Source: Cacconaster sp045599325 (GTDB lineage Bacteria > Bacteroidota > Bacteroidia > Bacteroidales > UBA932). From it: a stretch of 64,000 nucleotides of DNA. The DNA lies in NCBI GenBank assembly GCA_045599325.1, contig JAZRVT010000035.1, forward strand, positions 58,189-122,188, in the 5' to 3' direction. Position numbers and translations under genes: made by a program. How positions within the stretch are numbered: position 1 is the stretch's first letter; each line of letters begins with the position of its first letter. Below are positions 56,721 to 64,000 of this stretch, in pieces. The notes under the pieces are model-generated. The model made no database searches, was not told where the DNA came from, and saw only the letters and a program-made list of their open reading frames with translations.

Positions 56721-59264
56721 ATGAGACGAATTCTGACAGTTCTGTTCGCTTTGGCGGCGCTTATGGCTCCGTCCGTGGTGAAGGCTCAGGATCAGGAGAC
56801 TGAAGAGAAACAGAACATTCAAGTTGACTACAATGCACCGCAGACCTACGTGGTCGGCGGCATCCGTGTTGACGGCATTAGATACCTCGGTGAAAAACAG
56901 ATACTTTCCGTCCTCGGCCTCCGGGAAGGGGACAGCGTGACCATTCCTGGCGACGATATCTCCGCCGCCATAAAGCGCATATGGCTCCAGGGTGCCGCAT
57001 CGACAATCGGATTCTATGTGGATTCCCTTTCTGCGGCAAAGGACACCGCCTGGTTCCGCCTAGAGCTTCAGGAACGCCCGCGCGTCGTGACCTGGAACTA
57101 CAGCGGGGTCAAGAACAGTGAGCGGGACGACCTCAAGGAGCGCCTCAACCTCCGCCGCGGAGGCCAGCTCTCCGAGTATGTGAAAGAGGCCTCGGTCAAG
57201 TCCATCAAGGACTATTACAAGGAAAAAGGATTCGCTGACGTGGACGTGGACGTCGAGGTGGCCAATGACTCCGTGATCCGCAATGCTGTCCGCGTCACCT
57301 TCAATGTCCAGAAGGGCAAGAAACTCAAGATCAAGGAGATCACTTACGACGGCAACGACGAGATCACAAAGTTCAAGCTTGACAAGTCGATGAAGAAGAC
57401 GAAGGATGCCAAGTGGTACAACTTCTTCAGTTCCAAGAAATTCCTCCAGTCCGAATACAAGAGTGACCGCGAGAAGCTCCTCGACGTCTTCAGCGAGGCA
57501 GGCTACCGTGACGCCAGAATTGTCAGCGATTCGCTCTACAGGCGTGAGGAGGACGGCAAGCTCGGCATCCACATCACCTTTGACAAGGGCCAGAAGTATT
57601 ATTTCCGCAACATAACCTGGACAGGCAATTCCGAGTATACCGAGGAACAGCTGAACCAGATACTCAACATCAAGAAGGGTGACGTCTATGACGTGATCAC
57701 GATGGAGAAGCGCCTCTATTCCGGCGAGAAGGAGGGGGATATCTCCATCAACAAGCTTTACACGGACAACGGCTATCTCTTCTTCCACGTGACGCCTGTG
57801 GAACTCAACATCGACCAGGATTCAGTGGACGTGGAAATGAGAATAGTGGAGGGCAAGCCTGCGACACTCAACAACATCATCGTCAACGGAAACACCATCA
57901 CCAACGAGAAGGTGGTCCGCCGTGCTGTCTTCACACGTCCGGGATACCTCTACCGCCAGACAGACTTCGAGAGGTCGATACGTGAAATCGCATCGATGGG
58001 CCATTTCGAACCTGAACACGCACAGTCAGAGAAGGGATACAGTCTCATCCCGAATCCTGTCAGCAACACGGCTGACATCTCATACAACGTGGAGGAGAAG
58101 GCGAACAGCCAGCTGGAACTCTCCGGAGGCTGGGGCAACAAGATGTTCGTGGGAACCGTAGGCGTCAGCTTCAACAACTTCTCCACTGCCAATTTCTTCA
58201 ACAAGGAGGCCTGGCGCCCTGTCCCTCTGGGAGACGCCCAGACCCTCTCGATCCGTTTCCAGACCAACGGCTCATACTACACCGCCTTCACAGCTAACTT
58301 CGTTGAACCTTGGCTCACCGGCAAGAAACCGACCTCGCTCAACATCTCAGGCTACTTCACACGCCAGACCAACTCCTACTCCACCTATTACTACCAAGTA
58401 CTCAACGACGACCAGTTCATGGAAATCTACGGAGCGGCGGCCGGGCTCGGCACCCGCCTCAAATGGCCTGACAACTACTTTGTGCTCTACAATCAGCTCA
58501 GCTGGCAGTCCTATAACCTTCAGGACTGGCACTACTACTTCATCTATGACACAGGAACCTCGCACAACATAAACTGGTCCACCACGCTCAGCCGTGTCTC
58601 CACCGACCAGCAGATCTATCCGCGTCAGGGCTCTGACTTCAGTTTCGGCATCTCGCTCACTCCTCCTTGGTCAATGATGAAGAAGGACTGGCGCAACATC
58701 GACTACAACAGCCAGACAGTCCAGGACCACTACCGCTGGATAGAGTACCACAAGTGGACATTCAAGGGTTCTCTCTATACAAGGCTCGTCGGCGACCTTG
58801 TCCTGATGACACGCGCGCAGTTCGGCTACCTCGGCTATTACAACAAGAAGTGGGGCTACTCTCCTTTCGAGGGGTTCATCCTCGGCGGTGACGGTATGTC
58901 CGGCTACAATACCTACGGCAACGAGGTGATCGGTCTCCGCGGCTATGAAAACTATTCGCTGACGCCTTACATCGGCAGCGCCTATGCCGGCAATGTCTAT
59001 GACAAGTTCACAGTTGAGCTCCGCTACCCTGTCATCATGCAGCCGAGCTCGACTATCTTCGCACTCCTCTTCCTCGAAGGCGGTTACAGCTGGTCCGACA
59101 TCAAGCAGTTCAATCCGTTCCAGATGAAACGTTCCGCCGGAGTGGGCCTGAGGGTATTCCTCCCTGTCGTCGGTCTTCTCGGCATCGACTGGGGTTATGG
59201 CTTCGACACAGCTGACAGGGACAGCAGGAGCCAGTTCCATTTCCTTATCGGCCAACAATTCTAA
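56721..59264 (+). CDS. bamA: Outer membrane assembly factor BamA
   Basis: 847 residues with a signal peptide ending V-V-K-A-Q. Five POTRA-like repeats (about 45-440) follow; one includes V-V-G-G-I-R-V-D-G and another Y-F-R-N-I-T-W-T-G-N. The 16-strand barrel contains V-I-G-L-R-G-Y-E-N near 735, the conserved VRGY lid motif in its Bacteroidetes wording, and ends with F-L-I-G-Q-Q-F, a C-terminal Phe as expected. It inserts beta-barrel proteins into the outer membrane, including the TolC-like channel of this window. ATG 56721 is preferred over the overlapping TTG at 56718. Confidence 0.95.
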   Translation: MRRILTVLFALAALMAPSVVKAQDQETEEKQNIQVDYNAPQTYVVGGIRVDGIRYLGEKQILSVLGLREGDSVTIPGDDISAAIKRIWLQGAASTIGFYVDSLSAAKDTAWFRLELQERPRVVTWNYSGVKNSERDDLKERLNLRRGGQLSEYVKEASVKSIKDYYKEKGFADVDVDVEVANDSVIRNAVRVTFNVQKGKKLKIKEITYDGNDEITKFKLDKSMKKTKDAKWYNFFSSKKFLQSEYKSDREKLLDVFSEAGYRDARIVSDSLYRREEDGKLGIHITFDKGQKYYFRNITWTGNSEYTEEQLNQILNIKKGDVYDVITMEKRLYSGEKEGDISINKLYTDNGYLFFHVTPVELNIDQDSVDVEMRIVEGKPATLNNIIVNGNTITNEKVVRRAVFTRPGYLYRQTDFERSIREIASMGHFEPEHAQSEKGYSLIPNPVSNTADISYNVEEKANSQLELSGGWGNKMFVGTVGVSFNNFSTANFFNKEAWRPVPLGDAQTLSIRFQTNGSYYTAFTANFVEPWLTGKKPTSLNISGYFTRQTNSYSTYYYQVLNDDQFMEIYGAAAGLGTRLKWPDNYFVLYNQLSWQSYNLQDWHYYFIYDTGTSHNINWSTTLSRVSTDQQIYPRQGSDFSFGISLTPPWSMMKKDWRNIDYNSQTVQDHYRWIEYHKWTFKGSLYTRLVGDLVLMTRAQFGYLGYYNKKWGYSPFEGFILGGDGMSGYNTYGNEVIGLRGYENYSLTPYIGSAYAGNVYDKFTVELRYPVIMQPSSTIFALLFLEGGYSWSDIKQFNPFQMKRSAGVGLRVFLPVVGLLGIDWGYGFDTADRDSRSQFHFLIGQQF

Positions 59265-59274
59265 TCGAAAAGAA

Positions 59275-59802
59275 ATGAAAAGATCAATCATCACTGCAAT
59301 AGCCTTTCTGGCATTCACTTTCGGACTCGGCGCTCAGAACGTCGCCTATGTCAACACTGACACCATCCTTGCGGCAATGCCGGAATATGTGGCGGCCCAG
59401 GAGCAGCTCAACGCTCTTTCTGACAAGTACAAGGCATCCATAGAGACTGAACTCGGCAAGATTGAAACTCTCTATCAGGACTACCAGAACAAGAAATCAT
59501 CAATGTCCGCATCGCAGCGTACGGCAGCTGAGAATGAGATCATCTCAAAGGAGAAGGTGGTCAAGGAGAAACAGCGCATCTACTTCGGAGAAGACGGAAT
59601 AATGGCCAGGAAGTCTGATGAACTCCTCACCCCTATAAAAACGAATGTGGACAAGCTTCTCAAGGCGTATGCCGAAAGCTGGAAACTGGACTTCATCTAT
59701 GACATCGCAGCCATGCAGGGCATCGTCTACAAGAACGAGAACCTCGATGTCACAGACCAGATCATCAAACTGTACAACAATTACAAAGCAAAGAATCAAT
59801 AA
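59275..59802 (+). CDS. OmpH/Skp family periplasmic chaperone (first copy)
   Basis: 175 residues with a signal peptide ending G-L-G-A-Q. V-A-Y-V-N-T-D-T-I-L near residue 24 is the Skp start, followed by a long charged coiled coil (about 50-110). It starts 10 nt after bamA and should keep unfolded outer-membrane proteins soluble on the way to BamA. Start 59275 is chosen at the signal peptide; a longer frame runs back into bamA. Confidence 0.9.
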   Translation: MKRSIITAIAFLAFTFGLGAQNVAYVNTDTILAAMPEYVAAQEQLNALSDKYKASIETELGKIETLYQDYQNKKSSMSASQRTAAENEIISKEKVVKEKQRIYFGEDGIMARKSDELLTPIKTNVDKLLKAYAESWKLDFIYDIAAMQGIVYKNENLDVTDQIIKLYNNYKAKNQ

Positions 59803-59811
59803 CGACAGATT

Positions 59812-60366
59812 ATGAAAAAGACACTTCTTCTTACCATGTGTATTATGGCCTTCGGCTTTGCGGCTTCCGCACAGGGCCTGAAGTTCGGCCACATCAATTC
59901 ACAGGAGATTCTCCATCTGACTCCGGAGAGAGACTCTGCAATAGTCAAGCTGCAGGCTTACGAAGCTGACCTCACCGAGACTATGCAGGGAATGCAGGAT
60001 GAGTTCCAGACCAAGTACACAGAATATGAAAGGAAGATGAACGAGTGGGCTCCGGTGGTAAGAGAGGCCAAGGAGAAAGAGCTCCAGGAACTCAACAACC
60101 GTATGATGCAGTTCCAGCAGAGCGCGCAGCAGGAGATGCAGCAGATGCAGCAGCTCTATTTCACCCCGATCATCGAGGCTGTCCAGAAGGCTATCGAGAA
60201 GGTCGCAAAATCCAACTCCCTCAGCCACGTGATCGACCTCGCAGGCGGCTCCCTCATTTACTTTGACGACAAGGTCAGCGTGGACCTCCTCCCGCTCGTC
60301 AAGAAGGAACTCGGCATCCCTGCAGAAAAGGTGGCGCCTACACAGTTCACACAGCAACAGCAGTAA
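59812..60366 (+). CDS. OmpH/Skp family periplasmic chaperone (second copy)
   Basis: 184 residues with a signal peptide ending S-A-Q. F-G-H-I-N-S-Q-E-I-L opens the Skp fold, and the coiled coil (about 50-115) is unusually rich in Gln and Met (M-Q-Q-M-Q-Q-L). The tail also ends in a Gln run. It lies 9 nt after the first copy, and the pair probably arose by duplication. The two share fold and layout but are clearly diverged. Confidence 0.9.
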   Translation: MKKTLLLTMCIMAFGFAASAQGLKFGHINSQEILHLTPERDSAIVKLQAYEADLTETMQGMQDEFQTKYTEYERKMNEWAPVVREAKEKELQELNNRMMQFQQSAQQEMQQMQQLYFTPIIEAVQKAIEKVAKSNSLSHVIDLAGGSLIYFDDKVSVDLLPLVKKELGIPAEKVAPTQFTQQQQ

Positions 60367-60388
60367 ATACTATACTTAATTTATACCT

Positions 60389-62221
60389 ATGCAACATAAA
60401 GTTATCGACACTCAAGATGTTGTAATCAGGTTTTGCGGCGATTCAGGAGACGGGATGCAGTTGACGGGCACATTGTTCGCTGACGCATCCGCTCTCTACG
60501 GAAACGAGATCTCAACGTTCCCGGACTATCCAGCAGAAATTCGTGCACCGCACGGCACAGTCTCCGGAGTTTCAGGCTTCCAGGTCCATATCGGAAGCAA
60601 TGAAGTCAACACTCCCGGAGACTTCTGTGATGTATTGGTTGCAATGAACCCTGCTGCTCTCCGCGCCAACGCAAAGTGGGCAAAACCGACTGCAACTGTC
60701 ATCATCGACACTGACACATTCGATGAGGCTCTTATCCAGAGAGCCGGCTACGCAACTCTTGACCCAATCACTGAACTGAAGATTGAAGACAGGAACATCA
60801 TCTATTCCCCGATCACCTCTCTTACAAAAGAAAGTCTGAAGGACAGCGGAATGGACCAGAAAGCGATTGTACGCTGCAAGAACATGTTCACACTCGGAAT
60901 GTGCTTCTTCCTCTTCAACCGCCCTCTTGAGTATACCTACGCATACCTTGAAAAGAAATTCAAGAAGAAACCGGCTCTCATCGAACCTAACAAGAAGGTT
61001 CTCTTCGACGGTTTCAACTATGCGGCCAACATCCAGGCGATAGCTAATACCTATACCGTGAAACCTGCTCCGCAGGAGAAAGGTGTCTACCGCAATATCA
61101 GCGGTAACCAGGCTACTGCCTGGGGTCTCATCGCCGCTTCGGAAAAGAGCGGACGCCCGCTTTTCTGCGGTTCATATCCTATCACCCCTGCAACTGCAAT
61201 CCTTGAGGAACTCGCAATCCACAAGAACCTCGGCGTGAAGACACTTCAGGCAGAGGATGAGATTGCCGGCATCTGCACCGCAATCGGCGCCGCATATGCA
61301 GGCGACCTTGCAGTCACCACAACTTCAGGCCCTGGTCTCAGCCTCAAGAGCGAGGCTCTCGGTCTGGCAATGATCACTGAACTTCCTCTCGTCATTGTCG
61401 ATGTCCAGCGAAGCGGTCCTTCAACAGGCATCCCTACCAAGACAGAGCAGACAGACCCCAATCAGGCGCTTTACGGACGCAACGGCGAGTGCCCTGTCGC
61501 TATCGTTGCCGCCCATTCCCCAAGCCACTGCTTCGACGCCGCTTTCTATGCTGCCAAGTTCGCAATGGAGCATATGATGCCGGTCATCCTTCTCTCAGAA
61601 GGTTTCCTCGGCAACGGCAGCGAGCCTTGGAAGATTCCTTCAATGAAGGACTACCCTGCTGTCAAGCCTCCTGTAATCGACTCCTGCGAAGGTCAGTTCA
61701 AGCCATTCCAGAGAGATCCGGAGACTTACGCGCGTATGTGGGCGTTCCCTGGCAAGGCCGGTCTGGAACACAGAGTCGGCGGTCTTGAGAAGAACACCGC
61801 AGGTGTCATCTCCTCAGATCCTGAGAACCACGCCAAGATGGTTGCGGAGCGTGCCGAGAAAGTGGCCCGCCTTGCCAACTATCTCCCTGAGCAGAAAGTC
61901 ATCGGCGCTGATGAGGCTGACGTGCTCGTAGTAGGGTGGGGCGGCACTTTCGGCCACCTCTACACAGCTGTCCGCGAACTCCAGGAGGAGGGAAGGAGCG
62001 TCTCCCTCTGCCACTTCGACTTCGTAAATCCGCTTCCTAAGAACACCGCGGAGATCTTCGCACGCTACAAGAAGATCATCGTTTGTGAGCTTAACAGCGG
62101 CCAGTTCGCAGACTACCTGAGAGCAAAGCTCCCTCAGTTCACCTATCTGCAGTTCAACAAGGTCCAGGGTCAGCCTTTCATCGTGAAGGAAGTCAAGGAC
62201 GCAGTCAATGAAATTCTTTAA
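60389..62221 (+). CDS. korA: 2-oxoacid:acceptor oxidoreductase, alpha subunit
   Basis: 610 residues. An N-terminal gamma-like domain (about 1-190) with R-F-C-G-D-S-G-D-G-M-Q is fused to the pyrimidine-binding alpha domain, with G-S-Y-P-I-T-P-A-T near residue 265 and D-V-Q-R-S-G-P-S-T-G near 340. With the beta subunit it converts 2-oxoglutarate (or another 2-oxoacid) plus CoA to acyl-CoA and CO2, passing electrons to ferredoxin. The two-subunit layout fits KorAB; the exact 2-oxoacid is inferred from the family. korB starts 12 nt later. Confidence 0.92.
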   Translation: MQHKVIDTQDVVIRFCGDSGDGMQLTGTLFADASALYGNEISTFPDYPAEIRAPHGTVSGVSGFQVHIGSNEVNTPGDFCDVLVAMNPAALRANAKWAKPTATVIIDTDTFDEALIQRAGYATLDPITELKIEDRNIIYSPITSLTKESLKDSGMDQKAIVRCKNMFTLGMCFFLFNRPLEYTYAYLEKKFKKKPALIEPNKKVLFDGFNYAANIQAIANTYTVKPAPQEKGVYRNISGNQATAWGLIAASEKSGRPLFCGSYPITPATAILEELAIHKNLGVKTLQAEDEIAGICTAIGAAYAGDLAVTTTSGPGLSLKSEALGLAMITELPLVIVDVQRSGPSTGIPTKTEQTDPNQALYGRNGECPVAIVAAHSPSHCFDAAFYAAKFAMEHMMPVILLSEGFLGNGSEPWKIPSMKDYPAVKPPVIDSCEGQFKPFQRDPETYARMWAFPGKAGLEHRVGGLEKNTAGVISSDPENHAKMVAERAEKVARLANYLPEQKVIGADEADVLVVGWGGTFGHLYTAVRELQEEGRSVSLCHFDFVNPLPKNTAEIFARYKKIIVCELNSGQFADYLRAKLPQFTYLQFNKVQGQPFIVKEVKDAVNEIL

Positions 62222-62226
62222 GGAGG
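62221..62226 (+). promoter_or_regulatory. Strong Shine-Dalgarno site before korB
   Basis: AGGAGG, beginning on the last base of the korA stop and ending 7 nt before the korB ATG. Canonical sites like this are rare in this window. Confidence 0.75.
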
Positions 62227-62233
62227 ATATGCC

Positions 62234-63250
62234 ATGAAATATACAGCACAAGATTTCAAGAGCAATCAGGAAGTCCGCTGGTGCCCGGGCTGCGGCGACC
62301 ACGCCGTACTGGCAGCCATCCAGAGAGCGCTTCCTCAGGTGTGCGATGAGAGAGGTTATTCTATGGAGAGAATCGTGTTCGTCTCCGGTATCGGCTGCTC
62401 ATCACGCCTTCCTTATTATATGAACACCTTCGGATTCCACAGCATCCACGGCCGTGCAACCGCCATCTCCACTGGTCTCAAGGTGGCCAACCCTGACCTC
62501 AGCGTATGGCAGGCCTGCGGTGACGGTGACGCTCTGGCAATCGGCGGAAACCACTTCATCCACGCAATCCGCAGGAACATCGACATCAACATCATCCTCT
62601 TCAACAACCAGATCTACGGTCTGACAAAGGGTCAGTATTCTCCAACTTCCAAACTCGGACAGGTTACAAAGACCTCCCCATACGGAACTGTTGAGAATCC
62701 GTTTACCCCGGGATCCCTCGTGCTTGGCGCACGCGGAACATTCTTCGCACGCGGACTGGACAGCGAGATGGCCCTCAATCAGGAAATCTTCATCTCAGCG
62801 GCCCGCCACGACGGCTGCTCTGTCTGCGAGATGCTGACCAACTGCGTAATCTTCAATGACGGCGCACATATGACCTTCGCTGACCGCGCATACCGCGCTG
62901 ACCGTACCATTGTCCTCCGTCACGGTGAGAGAATGATCTTCGGCAAGGACCGCGACAAGGGTCTTGTCCTTGAAAACGGCAAGCTCAAGGTGGTCAAGAT
63001 CGGCGAGAACGGCATTACAGAGAATGACATCCTCGTCCACGACTCACACAGCGACGACACTGCAATCCACAACCAGCTCATCAATATGAAGTATCCTGAC
63101 TTCCCTGTCGCTCTCGGAGTCATCCGCGATGTCAACGAGCCTACCTACGATGACCGCGTGCGCGATCAGGTTGAGGACGTAAGGCAGAAGTCATCAATCA
63201 CCTGTATGGACGAGCTTCTTCGCAGCGGTGCTACCTGGACAGTAGAATAA
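62234..63250 (+). CDS. korB: 2-oxoacid:acceptor oxidoreductase, beta subunit
   Basis: 338 residues, carrying the thiamine diphosphate and an iron-sulfur cluster. R-W-C-P-G-C-G-D-H-A-V near 14-24 and G-I-G-C-S-S-R near 53-59 hold cluster cysteines. G-D-G-D-A-L-A-I-G-G-N-H near 97 and N-N-Q-I-Y-G-L-T-K-G near 123 form the thiamine diphosphate/Mg site. The strong ribosome site should keep its synthesis matched to korA. Confidence 0.93.
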   Translation: MKYTAQDFKSNQEVRWCPGCGDHAVLAAIQRALPQVCDERGYSMERIVFVSGIGCSSRLPYYMNTFGFHSIHGRATAISTGLKVANPDLSVWQACGDGDALAIGGNHFIHAIRRNIDINIILFNNQIYGLTKGQYSPTSKLGQVTKTSPYGTVENPFTPGSLVLGARGTFFARGLDSEMALNQEIFISAARHDGCSVCEMLTNCVIFNDGAHMTFADRAYRADRTIVLRHGERMIFGKDRDKGLVLENGKLKVVKIGENGITENDILVHDSHSDDTAIHNQLINMKYPDFPVALGVIRDVNEPTYDDRVRDQVEDVRQKSSITCMDELLRSGATWTVE

Positions 63251-63298
63251 TTCAAACTAAAGAACGATAAACAACCAACCATTTAAATCAAATCAATC

Positions 63299-64000
<702 letters not shown>

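Overview
The window is chromosomal DNA from a member of the Bacteroidetes, most likely order Bacteroidales. The evidence is direct: TAnnTTTG-type -7 promoter boxes lie in front of many genes and Shine-Dalgarno sequences are almost absent. The gene content also fits: an Rpb6-like RNA polymerase omega subunit, a SusC-type plug domain, a uppS-bamA-skp-skp cluster, a long eukaryote-like IleRS, and a tRNA gene without an encoded CCA. Base composition looks GC-richer than in typical Bacteroides, with strong preference for CTC, CAG and GCC-type codons, so I do not name a genus. Coding density is very high. No stretch over 300 bases lacks a gene. I see no IS element, prophage, CRISPR array or rRNA.

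Layout. Bases 1-9659 form a glycogen operon: branching enzyme (3' part), GH133 debranching enzyme, a GT4 glycosyltransferase, a GH57 hydrolase and a fused glycogen synthase-phosphorylase; ribF overlaps its end. Bases 10553-12649 carry greA with a structured leader, a HIT protein and a thioredoxin-fold lipoprotein without its redox cysteines. Bases 12653-18660 (minus strand) hold tsaB and, upstream of it, a compact peptide-export locus: small membrane protein, peptidase-containing ABC transporter (PCAT), two double-glycine precursor peptides, TolC-like channel and HlyD/MacA-like adaptor. This is the accessory island of the window and the best candidate for an undescribed system, a putative two-peptide bacteriocin. 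Bases 18766-28111 carry cvpA, ileS, a DksA-like gene, lspA, rpsA, rnz and an S41 protease. Bases 28074-31961 carry mltG, a LysM glucosaminidase, cdd, the SRP RNA gene and mnmA.

Bases 31986-40822 are more variable surface and scavenging functions: a serine-hydrolase lipoprotein, a BaiN-type flavoprotein, a GH2 glycosidase, a tightly coupled galM / orphan plug-domain lipoprotein / Ntn-amidase set, a DUF819 transporter and a YqeY-type protein. Then come tRNA-Phe, priA, a glycerophosphodiesterase, a nucleoside-recognition membrane protein and an S9 peptidase (40866-47416). Bases 47423-53703 hold trxB, bamD, rpoZ, recN, nagB and a LysM/periplasmic-binding protein. Bases 53718-60366 hold an anchored OmpH-like protein, pdxJ and nadK from back-to-back promoters, uppS, bamA and two skp-like chaperones. 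Bases 60389-64000 hold korAB and the 5' half of gdhA, which changes codon style part-way.

How the parts work together. The glycogen operon has both synthesis and breakdown enzymes. bamA, bamD and the Skp-like proteins build the outer membrane; uppS, mltG and the LysM proteins serve the wall. The export locus has every part needed to cleave and secrete its two small peptides across both membranes. Translational coupling (ATGA overlaps) is frequent, and several divergent gene pairs share very short promoter regions.
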